Assembly: GCA_002491065.1 (NCBI GenBank) | Contig: DKVF01000055.1 | Coordinates: forward strand, 11,380-34,045 | Length of the DNA stretch: 22,666 bases | Direction: 5' to 3' | Source of the DNA: Peptococcaceae bacterium UBA7185 | GTDB taxonomy: Bacteria; Bacillota; Peptococcia; Peptococcales; Peptococcaceae | Shown here: piece after piece, positions 7,858-14,618 of the stretch | Layout of the letters: each line of letters begins with the position of its first letter | Position numbering within the stretch: the first letter of the stretch is position 1 | Made by a program: the position numbers and the translations under genes | The notes under the pieces: generated by a model | The model's database searches: none | What the model was told of the DNA's origin: nothing | Seen by the model: only the letters and a program-made list of their open reading frames with translations

Positions 7858-8694
7858 TTATATCATTTCCTGTTGTATTTCATCTTCTGCAAAATCCAGC
7901 GGCTCGTCAAGTTCTGCATCCAAATCTGTATCACGCATAGGACGCGCCACAAATACCGCCCGATGGTCTGTAGGCGCTACAGCGTCTTCGCTCAGTTCCC
8001 GATAAACGCCCAGCAGCTCCAGATTGCTGAAATTGAGCCATAGTTTGAGCAATTCCAGCTCATAGAGCCGTTCTTCCTGATACATCGTTTCCCGCCGGTA
8101 CAAACCGTTCTCACAGCGCTGAAAAAACGTGATTTCCATCTGACAAATCTGCGTTTCCTGGTCAAAGTGATTTTCCCACATATATTCCACATCGGGGCTG
8201 TGCCAGGTGAAAATATGATCTCCCAGATATTCCCGCAGCTTGTACGGAGTCTGCACATCAAAAATCAATATCCCGTCCTCTGCCAGCAAACGCTCCACCG
8301 TATACAATACGGTCTGCAAATCTTCCGGCTCCGTAAGATGATTGAACACATCAAAGGTCGCAATCACCGCATCAAATTGCCCTTCATCCCCCAATATTTG
8401 TCCCAGCGCAGGGTCTGCGATATCCTGCTGCCGCCACGCAACCGACACGCCCGCCTCTGCGCTCTTTGTTTCAGCAATCTCCAGCATTTCCGCCTCGTAA
8501 TCCAGCGCGGTCACCTGATAGCCCATCTGCGCCAGGGGAATAGAAATATTTCCTGTCCCACATCCCAAATCCAACAGCCGCTTTCCCGAACAGCGATGCT
8601 TTTTCAGCAACCCATCCAGATAGCGCGCCCATTGGGCATAATCCACATCTCTCATCAAATTGTCATATACTGCCGCGACTGTTTCATAAGCCAT
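7858..8694 (-). CDS. Class I SAM-dependent methyltransferase, substrate unknown
   Basis: 278 residues. The Rossmann-type motif I is LLDLGCGTGN (about residues 41-50), followed by the motif II acidic residue in VTALDYEAEML, and FDAVIATFDVFNHL as the motif IV region. The C-terminal part includes QETQICQMEITFF, as in the Firmicutes YqeM-like methyltransferases that sit next to rsfS in the nadD-yqeK-rsfS cluster. That family's substrate is not established. The longest frame begins at GTG 8703 inside the ribosome site and overlaps rsfS. The ATG at 8694 follows AGGTGA at a normal distance and lies just past the rsfS stop, implying translational coupling. The C-terminal 25 residues are strongly acidic. 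Confidence 0.85.
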   Translation of the reverse strand: MAYETVAAVYDNLMRDVDYAQWARYLDGLLKKHRCSGKRLLDLGCGTGNISIPLAQMGYQVTALDYEAEMLEIAETKSAEAGVSVAWRQQDIADPALGQILGDEGQFDAVIATFDVFNHLTEPEDLQTVLYTVERLLAEDGILIFDVQTPYKLREYLGDHIFTWHSPDVEYMWENHFDQETQICQMEITFFQRCENGLYRRETMYQEERLYELELLKLWLNFSNLELLGVYRELSEDAVAPTDHRAVFVARPMRDTDLDAELDEPLDFAEDEIQQEMI

Positions 8695-8695
8695 T

Positions 8696-9055
8696 CTATT
8701 CACCTACAAAAGCAGTGATATCTACTTCCGGACTGTCGCCCCACAGCTTTTCCAAATTGTAATAGGCCCGTTCTTCCGGTTTGAAGATCTGTACAATGAC
8801 CACACCATAATCCAGCAAAATCCAACTGCCGCCCTGATATCCCTCGCGGCGCAGAATCCGTTCTCTCAATTCCTGCTCTGTTTTTTCTTCTACAAAATCG
8901 CTCAACGCCTTGGTATGCGGCGTACTGGTGCCATTGCAGATTACAAAATAATCGGCAATGCCCGTCTGTGCATGGATGTCCAGTACTTTGATATCCATAC
9001 CTTTTTTCTCATCCAATGCTTTTACAATCTGTTCTACCAACTTTATGCTTTCCAT
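8696..9055 (-). CDS. rsfS: Ribosomal silencing factor RsfS
   Basis: 119 residues, the normal RsfS (DUF143) length. RsfS binds ribosomal protein uL14 and blocks subunit joining under starvation. Typical segments are DIKVLDIHAQTGIADYFVI and, further on, SWILLDYGVVIVQIF with the NLEKLWGD ending. The longest frame starts at 9109 and adds 18 unconserved residues. The ATG at 9055 has GGAGG six bases upstream and gives the family N-terminus (MESIKLVEQIVKALDEKK), so I chose it. It follows the nadD-yqeK fusion by 59 bp and nearly touches the methyltransferase, the conserved Firmicutes order. Confidence 0.94.
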   Translation of the reverse strand: MESIKLVEQIVKALDEKKGMDIKVLDIHAQTGIADYFVICNGTSTPHTKALSDFVEEKTEQELRERILRREGYQGGSWILLDYGVVIVQIFKPEERAYYNLEKLWGDSPEVDITAFVGE

Positions 9056-9114
9056 AAACAGCCTCCATTCTTTCTCTAGCTTCCTCACACAAGAGATCCA
9101 CTGATACATCTCTC

Positions 9115-10284
9115 TTAATTTTGATACTGGTCGCTGTGTTCCTCAATCAACCGGTTTCTCGCCGCAATGGACCATGGATGTAAATATCCGCCCTTTTGCA
9201 ACTGAAACATAATCGTATGGTCCAATCCCGCCAACACGCCCAAATTCAAATCCCGATAGGTAATTTGCCGCAGCGCATCCACACCTGGGAAATCCCGATT
9301 GGGCTCGATATAATCCGCAATGTAAACCATGCGGGCCAGTTTCTTCATATCCGGATGCCCTGTCGTGTGCCAGCGAATGGCCTCCAGTATGGCTTCATCT
9401 GTCATAATACCCTGCTCCTGTAAAAGCCATGCGCCCACCGGACCATGCAGCAAGCTGGGCTGCAATAAATCTACTGCATCGCCATGCAGATTATGCTCCA
9501 CGGCAATCTCCAACAAAGCGCTGCCCGACATTTCCCGCGCATAATCATGCAACAGTCCCGCCAGGTATGCACGCTCCACATCCCCGTTAAACATTCCCGC
9601 CAAACGGGCCGCCGTATTTGCAACCCCGACAGAATGGGTGTACCGTTTTACGGATAATCGGGTTTTTAGTATTTCTTTATAGCCTTCCACTTTTATTTCC
9701 ATGCTGTTTTTCACCTCGTCGATGATCTCCAGAGGAATCATCTGCTCCATAGCCTGCTGTAACGCCACCATTTTCCGCACCTCTGTAGAGGAAATATCCA
9801 GCGCGTCAATCTTCAGATAAAGAATACTGCCCTTGCGCTTCGCAGCTTCTTTCTTTAGTTTTTCCGGAACATGACCGACATATCCCGGACGGCTGGTCGC
9901 TACAAAATGGCATAAATCCAAAATGTCCTCCCAACGGTACCAAGTATCCAGTTTTTCCAAAGAATCGGCGCCTGTCAGAAAATAAAATTCGCAGTCCGGC
10001 TCAGCCTTGTGCAGCGCCTTTAATGTATGATAGGTATAGGATTTCCCTTCGCGCTCTTTTTCAATATCGCAGACACGGCACCAATTTTTTCCCCGGAGGG
10101 CCTGTTCCAGCCAACGGCGCCGTTTCTCATAGGGGCTGATGCGCCAGTCCTTGTGCGGCGGATTAGCCGCCAAAACGAACCAGACCTCGTCCAACTGCAG
10201 CTTTTCTCTGCACTGCTCTGCCAAACGCAAATGCCCGTAATGCACCGGATCAAAGGTGCCGCCCAACAGCCCTATGCGCCTCAT
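9115..10284 (-). CDS. nadD: Fused nicotinate-nucleotide adenylyltransferase (NadD) and YqeK-type HD hydrolase
   Basis: 389 residues, two enzymes in one frame. Residues 1-190 are NadD: GGTFDPVHYGH (8-18, with the HxGH nucleotidyltransferase motif), a SRPGY loop (131-135) and ISSTEVR (164-170). It adenylates nicotinate mononucleotide in NAD synthesis. Residues about 200-389 are the YqeK HD domain, whose relatives cleave Ap4A symmetrically: H217 in RYTHSVGVA, H246-D247 in LLHDYAR, LLHGPVGAWLL, RWHTTGH, and YIADYIEPNR. In Bacillus these are two adjacent genes. No stop or frameshift separates them here, but a ribosome site and ATG are preserved at the junction (9700-9717). The start overlaps the proA stop as ATGA, so translation is coupled. 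Confidence 0.93.
   Translation of the reverse strand: MRRIGLLGGTFDPVHYGHLRLAEQCREKLQLDEVWFVLAANPPHKDWRISPYEKRRRWLEQALRGKNWCRVCDIEKEREGKSYTYHTLKALHKAEPDCEFYFLTGADSLEKLDTWYRWEDILDLCHFVATSRPGYVGHVPEKLKKEAAKRKGSILYLKIDALDISSTEVRKMVALQQAMEQMIPLEIIDEVKNSMEIKVEGYKEILKTRLSVKRYTHSVGVANTAARLAGMFNGDVERAYLAGLLHDYAREMSGSALLEIAVEHNLHGDAVDLLQPSLLHGPVGAWLLQEQGIMTDEAILEAIRWHTTGHPDMKKLARMVYIADYIEPNRDFPGVDALRQITYRDLNLGVLAGLDHTIMFQLQKGGYLHPWSIAARNRLIEEHSDQYQN
9700..9717 (-). promoter_or_regulatory. Internal ribosome site and ATG at the NadD/YqeK junction
   Basis: Inside the fused frame, GAGGTGA (9717-9711) is followed after eight bases by an in-frame ATG (9702-9700, residue M195). That is exactly where a free-standing YqeK protein would begin (MEIKVEGYKEILKTRL). 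Spacing and strength match the real starts elsewhere in the operon. A separate YqeK product alongside the fusion is therefore possible. Confidence 0.55.
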
Positions 10285-11528
10285 TTGCGAACCTGCCCAT
10301 TGCCATTGACAATATATTTATAGCTTGTCAGCGCTTTCAGCCCCATGGGTCCTCTGGCATGCAGCTTCTGGGTACTGATGCCGATCTCTGCGCCAAAACC
10401 GAACTGGAATCCATCGCTGAACCGGCTGGAAGCATTCACATACACCACCGCAGCGTCCACCATCTGCTGGAACTGACGGGCATGACTGTAATCATTGGTT
10501 ACAATCACTTCTGAATGCTTCGTGCTAAACCGGCGAATATGCCCAATAGCTTCATCTATATTCTCCACTACCTTCACCGACAAAATCAAATCATGAAATT
10601 CCGTAGCAAAATCTTCCTCTGTAGCCGCTTTGCTCTGCGGAATGTACTGCATCGTCTGCGGACAGCCCCGCAGCTCCACACCAGCCTGCAATAATTTTTC
10701 CGCCACCATGGGCAAAAGCTGCTCCGCTATATTTTTATGCACCAGCAATGATTCGGTAGCATTGCACACACCAGGCCGCTGTACCTTCCCGTTCAGTATA
10801 ATATTTACCGCCATATCCAAATCTGCAGTTTCATCCACATAAATATGACAATTTCCCACGCCCGTTTCAATCACCGGCACAGTGGCATTCTGCACCACAT
10901 TGCGAATCAAGCCGGCGCCGCCGCGGGGAATCAGTACATCCAAATAAGCATTGAGCTTCAGCATGGCATTTACTGTTTCTCTGCTGGTGTCCTCCACCAA
11001 CTGAATGGCACCTGCAGGAATGCCAGCCTTTTCTGCCGCTGCGCTCAATACCGCAGCGATTTTCAGATTGGACTGAATGGCATCGCCGCTGCCGCGCAAG
11101 AGCACCGCATTGCCCGACTTCAAGCACAATGCTGCGGCATCTGCAGTCACGTTGGGGCGGGCTTCATAAATCATGCCAATCACACCCAGCGGTACAGCGA
11201 CCTTGCCGATTTGCAGATTATCCTTGTTCAGCCACATTTCTTCCACATACCCTACCGGGTCAGGCAGCTCCGCCACCGCGCGAATACCCTCTGCCATATC
11301 CCGCACACGGCCTTCCGTCAACAGCAGCCGGTCCAAAAACGCCTGAGGCTGTCCCTTTTCCTTCGCCCGCTGCATATCCTGTGCATTGGCAGCCAACACC
11401 GCAGCCATTTCTGCTTCCAATGCATCTGCCATCGCCAGCAGGCCCTGATTCTTCTGCTCCGTGGTCAACAACGCCAGCTGATAACTGGCCTCCCTGGCTC
11501 TGGCTCCTTTTTCCTCTAATTCTCCCAT
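10281..11528 (-). CDS. proA: Gamma-glutamyl phosphate reductase
   Basis: 415 residues. This NADPH-dependent step reduces gamma-glutamyl phosphate to glutamate semialdehyde in proline synthesis. The catalytic cysteine is about C255 in RPGVCNATESLLVH. Other family segments are PLGVIGMIYEARPNVT, LKSGNAVLLRGS, LIPRGGAGLI and the C-terminal RFSDGFQFGFGAEIGIST. The longest frame starts at a GTG (11537) that overlaps the AGGAGG site (11542-11537). The ATG at 11528 sits eight bases after it, so I chose it. The ribosome site lies on the proB stop codon, and the gene ends with an ATGA overlap into nadD-yqeK. Confidence 0.96.
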   Translation of the reverse strand: MGELEEKGARAREASYQLALLTTEQKNQGLLAMADALEAEMAAVLAANAQDMQRAKEKGQPQAFLDRLLLTEGRVRDMAEGIRAVAELPDPVGYVEEMWLNKDNLQIGKVAVPLGVIGMIYEARPNVTADAAALCLKSGNAVLLRGSGDAIQSNLKIAAVLSAAAEKAGIPAGAIQLVEDTSRETVNAMLKLNAYLDVLIPRGGAGLIRNVVQNATVPVIETGVGNCHIYVDETADLDMAVNIILNGKVQRPGVCNATESLLVHKNIAEQLLPMVAEKLLQAGVELRGCPQTMQYIPQSKAATEEDFATEFHDLILSVKVVENIDEAIGHIRRFSTKHSEVIVTNDYSHARQFQQMVDAAVVYVNASSRFSDGFQFGFGAEIGISTQKLHARGPMGLKALTSYKYIVNGNGQVRK

Positions 11529-11540
11529 CACAGCCACCTC

Positions 11541-12677
11541 CTACAAAATCAGTGACAGATTATCCCTGTGAATAACCTCATCAAAATCTTTATATCCCAA
11601 GATAGGACAAATATCCTTACTCTTCTGTCCCTTAATCCGGTTCAGCTCCAACCCGCTGTAATTGGTAATCCCGCGGGCAAACTCCCGTCCAGCCTTGTCT
11701 GCAATTTCCACCACGTCTCCGGCAGAAAAATTTCCTTCTACCGCGGTAATCCCGCTGGGCAAAAGACTTTTTCCCTTGTGCAGCAACGCTTCCTTGGCGC
11801 CCTCATCCACAAGAATGCGGCCCCCCACATGAGAGCCAAAGGCAATCCATTTCTTCCGCAAATGGGGCTTCATATCAATGGGTACAAACAACGTACCCAC
11901 ATCCTCCCCGCTGGTCAGCTTGCGAATAATATGAGGATCTGCACCGTGACCAATCATCAGCGGAATCCCTGCGTTTACCGCAATGCTCGCAGCGGTCACC
12001 TTTGTCGCCATACCGCCGCTGCCAAACTTGCTGCCCACACTGCCTGCCAGACTTTCTATCTGCACATCAATGGTTTCCACCACAGAAATACGCTGCACAC
12101 CCTTTTGCCTGCGCGGGTCTCCATTGTAAAGGCCATCAATATCCGTCAACAAAATCACTAAATCGGCGTCAATCAATGTGCCCACCAACGCAGCCAGCGT
12201 ATCATTGTCCCCAAACTTTATCTCTTCAAAGGCGACTGTATCATTTTCATTGACAATGGGAATGACGCCCAACCGCAAAAGCGTCAGCAGTGTATTGCGC
12301 CCATTCAGGAAGCGCTGTCTGTGCTCCAGATCCGCCTTTGTCAGCAACAGCTGCGCGGTAGCCTGCCCATATTCTGCAAATATTTTTTCATAAATGTGCA
12401 GCAAAATACCTTGCCCCACGGCAGCCACAGCCTGTTTTTCCGGAATGGTTTTGGGCCGCTCCTGCAAATTCAGCTTGCCCATCCCCGCTCCAATGGCGCC
12501 GGAAGATACCAATACAACATCCTTCCCCTGATTGCGCAGGTCGGACAGCTGTCGCACCAGCCGCTCAATTTGCTCCAGATTCAATTTTCCATTAGAATGA
12601 GTCAGCGTGCTGGTACCTACCTTCACCACAATTTTCTGCGCATCGGCTACCAATGTCCGATATTCTTCACGTCCCAT
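11541..12677 (-). CDS. proB: Glutamate 5-kinase with PUA domain
   Basis: 378 residues. It phosphorylates glutamate, the first and normally proline-inhibited step of proline synthesis. The amino-acid-kinase domain shows VVKVGTSTLT, VLVSSGAIGAGM, IPIVNENDTVAFEEIKFGDN and VILLTDIDGLYNGDPR. A C-terminal PUA domain follows from about residue 280 (GGRILVDEGAKEALLHKGKS), as in full-length ProB. The longest frame begins at a GTG (12686) one base after AAGGTG. The ATG at 12677 is ten bases from that site and was chosen. It lies 14 bp after yhbY and just upstream of proA. Confidence 0.96.
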   Translation of the reverse strand: MGREEYRTLVADAQKIVVKVGTSTLTHSNGKLNLEQIERLVRQLSDLRNQGKDVVLVSSGAIGAGMGKLNLQERPKTIPEKQAVAAVGQGILLHIYEKIFAEYGQATAQLLLTKADLEHRQRFLNGRNTLLTLLRLGVIPIVNENDTVAFEEIKFGDNDTLAALVGTLIDADLVILLTDIDGLYNGDPRRQKGVQRISVVETIDVQIESLAGSVGSKFGSGGMATKVTAASIAVNAGIPLMIGHGADPHIIRKLTSGEDVGTLFVPIDMKPHLRKKWIAFGSHVGGRILVDEGAKEALLHKGKSLLPSGITAVEGNFSAGDVVEIADKAGREFARGITNYSGLELNRIKGQKSKDICPILGYKDFDEVIHRDNLSLIL

Positions 12678-12691
12678 ACTTCTCACACACC

Positions 12692-12988
12692 TTATTTTTT
12701 CGGTAATTCAATCACTGGCTTTTTCGGATTCGGACGATATAAAAGCACATTGCGCCCAATCACCTGAACCAGCTCAGACTGACTCTGCAGAACCAGCTCC
12801 TGGGCCACATCCTGCACTTCATCCAGGCAGTTTTTCAGCACACGTACCTTTACCAATTCCCGTGCCTGCAATGCTTCCTGCAAGCTAAACAGCACACTCT
12901 CATTCACACCTGCTTTGCCCACCTGCACGATGGGCTCCATCGTATTCGCCAGACTTCTCAAAAACCGTTTTTCTTTTCCCGTCAGCAT
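12692..12988 (-). CDS. yhbY: YhbY/CRS1-YhbY-domain RNA-binding protein
   Basis: 98 residues, the normal length. The CRM domain starts MLTGKEKRFLRSLA and contains the GxxG-like segment VGKAGVNESV. It ends VIGRNVLLYRPNPKKP. The family binds pre-50S ribosomal particles and rRNA. The longest frame begins at 13018 without a ribosome site and overlaps the gene upstream. The ATG at 12988 has AAGGGG ten bases upstream and gives the family N-terminus. It follows the 58-codon gene by four bases, and proB follows closely. In many Firmicutes this gene sits between obgE and proB; obgE is not in this window. Confidence 0.93.
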   Translation of the reverse strand: MLTGKEKRFLRSLANTMEPIVQVGKAGVNESVLFSLQEALQARELVKVRVLKNCLDEVQDVAQELVLQSQSELVQVIGRNVLLYRPNPKKPVIELPKK

Positions 12989-12992
12989 GTTT

Positions 12993-13169
12993 CTAATTCC
13001 CCTTATTTTTATTGGCATTTTGCTTATTGTTTTTATATTTTTCAGCTAAAGCCTGCAGCCGGACCTGCCGTTCCTGCTGCTGATTTTTCACCGTCGGTTT
13101 CTTATCTGACGGCTCTACCCATTTTCCTGCAGGCCCTTTTCGCGGCGCCGCATAAACATTCTTCCCCAT
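12993..13169 (-). CDS. Small basic protein, first gene of the yhbY-proBA operon, unknown function
   Basis: 58 residues, beginning MGKNVYAAPRKGPAGKWVEP and ending in a run rich in Lys, Asn and Gln. It is highly basic and shows no hydrophobic segment. A likely coiled or helical stretch (QQQERQVRLQALAEKYK) covers about residues 30-46. It lies between the strong promoter (13209-13237) and yhbY, with a leader of about 34 nt. It stops four bases before the yhbY ATG, the spacing expected for coupled genes. GC-rich third positions in its first 40 codons fit its neighbours. The ribosome site is weak: AAGGA is 12 bases upstream. An RNA- or ribosome-associated role is suggested only by its charge and neighbours. 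It could instead be a leader peptide for yhbY. Confidence 0.6.
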   Translation of the reverse strand: MGKNVYAAPRKGPAGKWVEPSDKKPTVKNQQQERQVRLQALAEKYKNNKQNANKNKGN

Positions 13170-13208
13170 GTTTATCTTTCATCCTTCCGCTAAAATTGAT
13201 AATATTTA

Positions 13209-13237
13209 ATTATAACACATGGCACTCGCTCTGTCAT
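13209..13237 (-). promoter_or_regulatory. Promoter of the yhbY-proBA-nadD-rsfS-murI operon
   Basis: On the minus strand ATGACA (13237-13232, five of six matches) and TATAAT (13214-13209) are separated by 17 bp. TGT before the -10 also makes it an extended -10. This is the only strong promoter seen for the nine-gene unit ending at 6676. Confidence 0.8.
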
Positions 13238-13283
13238 TTTTCTTAAAAAAATTTTTCCGATTTTTTTGTGATTGCTAATCTCC

Positions 13284-13355
13284 AAAGTAAACGCGACGAG
13301 AAGAATCTGACATGTCGCATTTACTTTGACAAAGGATACTGTCGCGTTTAGTCTG
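13284..13355. repeat. Three copies of a ~14 bp motif, possible insertion-sequence end
   Basis: Copy A, AAAGTAAACGCGAC (13284-13297), is inverted relative to copy B, GTCGCATTTACTTT (13314-13327), with one mismatch, making a 14 bp hairpin with a 16-base loop. Copy C, GTCGCGTTTAGTCTG (13341-13355), repeats B directly 27 bp on. Multiple copies of a terminal repeat near an end are a known feature of IS21-family elements. No transposase frame is present, so this would be a solitary end. A regulator-binding cluster is the alternative. Confidence 0.5.
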
Positions 13356-13433
13356 AAAATCGTGTATCATCTCCTTTTTATCTGTAATCTTCTATCCCCT
13401 CAAGAAGCAAACAGAAATAGCAAATTTCCGATA

Positions 13434-13471
13434 AAAAAGGACGCTCTGCATGCATAGAGAGCGCCCTTTTT
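13434..13471. terminator. Orphan terminator-like hairpin
   Basis: AAAAAGG-a-CGCTCT pairs with AGAGCG-c-CCTTTTT around a ten-base loop. Runs of T follow on both strands. No intact gene abuts it. It may have served a lost gene or may end transcripts from the TA remnant. Confidence 0.65.
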
Positions 13472-13554
13472 CGTTGTTGCCGCCTTGATTAAGGCTTTAT
13501 AGTATTGGCAAATGATATTAGTGATCTAATCTAGTCAACTAAATTAAAGAAAAA

Positions 13555-13578
13555 AATGGCTGCCAAAAGGCAACCATT
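13555..13578. terminator. Terminator after the TA remnant
   Basis: AATGGCTGCC and GGCAACCATT form a ten-pair stem with one mismatch and an AAAA loop. On the minus strand it is followed by TTTTTTC and lies 14 bp after the toxin stop codon. CTTTTTATT follows on the plus strand. Confidence 0.75.
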
Positions 13579-13592
13579 CTTTTTATTCTTCT

Positions 13593-13802
13593 CTAAAATA
13601 ACTCTCTGTGTGATCCTGTCCGGGTGAGATATAAAATCAGCTCGTTCCCGTCCACTTCGTAGATCAGCAGTCAATCTGGGGTAATGTGGCACTCACGACG
13701 CCCCGTATAATCCCCGAAAAGCTGGTGATCTCTATTCCTCTCTGGCAGCGTTTCCCCCGCCGCCAGCTTTTTAATAATATCGGTCAGCAAAGAAATACCA
13801 AA
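13593..13802 (-). pseudogene. yafQ: YafQ/RelE-family toxin remnant with nonsense mutation
   Basis: From 13802 down the frame reads FGISLLTDIIKKLAAGETLP, then RNRDHQLFGDY, TGRRECHITPD, a TGA stop (13673-13671), and LLIYEVDGNELILYLTRTG followed by SHRELF and TAG. This is the YafQ pattern DH...ECHI.PDW..IY...SH..LF. The in-frame TGA stands exactly where YafQ has its conserved Trp (after HITPD; TGG to TGA). Key residues on both sides (DH, CHI, D, SH, LF) are kept, so inactivation looks recent. The N-terminal dozen residues are missing or out of frame with the antitoxin fragment. YafQ toxins cleave mRNA on the ribosome; this copy cannot make full-length protein. Confidence 0.85.
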
Positions 13803-13864
13803 CTACTCTTTTTTACGCGCTTCAAATCCGCGTCCATACGAATATTAATATTTGTATTTGCCAT
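13784..13864 (-). pseudogene. dinJ: DinJ/RelB-family antitoxin remnant
   Basis: An ATG (13864-13862) with AAAGGAG nine bases upstream starts the typical DinJ N-terminus MANTNINIRMDADLKR. The frame stops at TGA (13786-13784) after 26 residues, where a complete antitoxin has about 85-95. Most of the antitoxin, including its toxin-wrapping C-terminal half, is gone. The frame runs straight into toxin sequence one frame away. DLKR-like segments occur near the start of both proteins, so an internal deletion between short homologous stretches is a likely cause (inference). The promoter and ribosome site are intact. Confidence 0.85.
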
Positions 13865-13886
13865 AGGTAGCAACTCCTTTCACGCT

Positions 13887-13924
13887 TATTATATTCATAA
13901 TATAGTTTTTATTTACACTGTCAA
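13887..13924 (-). promoter_or_regulatory. Promoter and palindrome of the TA remnant
   Basis: On the minus strand TTGACA (13924-13919) and TATTAT (13902-13897) are 16 bp apart. The -10 forms half of the palindrome TATTAT-(4)-ATAATA (13887-13902), a plausible autoregulatory operator of the kind TA antitoxins bind. It may still drive a useless transcript. Confidence 0.6.
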
Positions 13925-14052
13925 TACACTTTTCTCCTGTTTATCCTAGCCTAGGCTATCTTCAAATAAATCGCCAATATTTTTTTGCGTTGTTGCCTCT
14001 TTTATAATATTTTCATTAAAAAATTTTATTCAGATTTTTTCTCACTGTCAAC

Positions 14053-14082
14053 TTTTCACTTTATTACTTCATCTAATATAAT
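14053..14082 (+). promoter_or_regulatory. Candidate promoter of the sigma/anti-sigma pair
   Basis: TATAAT (14077-14082) with a weak TTTTCA (14053-14058) 18 bp upstream. I see no TGAAAC...CGTC-type ECF promoter here, so autoregulation is not evident. Confidence 0.4.
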
Positions 14083-14117
14083 ATAAGTTATTTCATTGCA
14101 GAAACGAGGTGCGCCCT

Positions 14118-14618
14118 TTGCAGCCAGATAATCAGAATCTCTATCAGGCACTGACTACCTTTTTACTCAACGAACAGCAAAAATTTTATCGACTGGCCTA
14201 TAGCTACTGCCATAACCCGGAAACATCTATGGATCTGGTGCAAAGCGCTGCCTGCAAGGCGCTGGAGAAGTACACAACCATACAAAATCCCGATTATATG
14301 AAAACATGGTTCTATCGAATTTTGATTAATGAATGCCTGGATTATCTGCGACGCAGCAAACGGGAAACCGTTGAGGAAACCTTGCCGGAGGAACAAAGCC
14401 ATGACCCGCTGAGTCAACAGGCCGATCACCTGGATTTGTATCAGGCTATTATGCAGCTGCCGTCTGAACTGAAAACCATTGTACTGCTCCGCTATTTTGA
14501 AGATATGACGCTGAAAGAGATTGCACATGTCACAAATATTAACGAGAACACTGTAAAATCCCGTTTATATGCCAGTCTAAAAAAATTACGTCTGTCCTTA
14601 AAGGAGGAACTTGTATGA
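14118..14618 (+). CDS. ECF-type RNA polymerase sigma factor (SigV-like)
   Basis: 166 residues. Region 2 covers about 18-90 (FYRLAYSYCHNPETSMDLVQ, then KTWFYRILINECLDYLRR). Region 4 covers about 108-160 and includes LPSELKTIVLLRYFEDMTL and the helix-turn-helix NENTVKSRLYASLKKL. Length and lack of region 3 mark the ECF group. The longest frame begins at GTG 14109, which is part of the GAGGTG ribosome site. TTG at 14118 lies six bases after that site, so I chose it. The stop overlaps the ATG of the next gene (ATGA), so sigma and anti-sigma are made in a fixed ratio. The RsiV-like partner suggests a SigV-type envelope-stress role; the target genes are not in the window. Confidence 0.88.
   Translation: MQPDNQNLYQALTTFLLNEQQKFYRLAYSYCHNPETSMDLVQSAACKALEKYTTIQNPDYMKTWFYRILINECLDYLRRSKRETVEETLPEEQSHDPLSQQADHLDLYQAIMQLPSELKTIVLLRYFEDMTLKEIAHVTNINENTVKSRLYASLKKLRLSLKEELV

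Larger units (their letters stand above)
13238..14117. other. Accessory scar between core operons (no intact gene)
   Basis: About 880 bases without an intact gene. Contents from left: T-rich upstream tract, a cluster of three related 14-15 bp repeats (13284-13355), two terminator-like hairpins (13434-13471 and 13555-13578), a broken toxin-antitoxin pair (13593-13864) with its own promoter, and an AT-rich stretch before the sigma factor. A short hairpin GCCTT/AAGGC lies at 13482-13495. The makeup suggests repeated insertion and decay at a site between two housekeeping units (inference). Confidence 0.6.

Noticed and set aside
13671..13673. TGA in the toxin frame considered as a selenocysteine or recoded Trp codon
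   Set aside because: The same locus also carries a frameshift and a large antitoxin deletion, so simple decay is the better explanation. Core genes here use TGA as stop (for example proA and the sigma factor).
13686..13949. An 87-codon plus-strand frame
   Set aside because: It is the shadow of the DinJ/YafQ remnant, which is recognisable on the minus strand.
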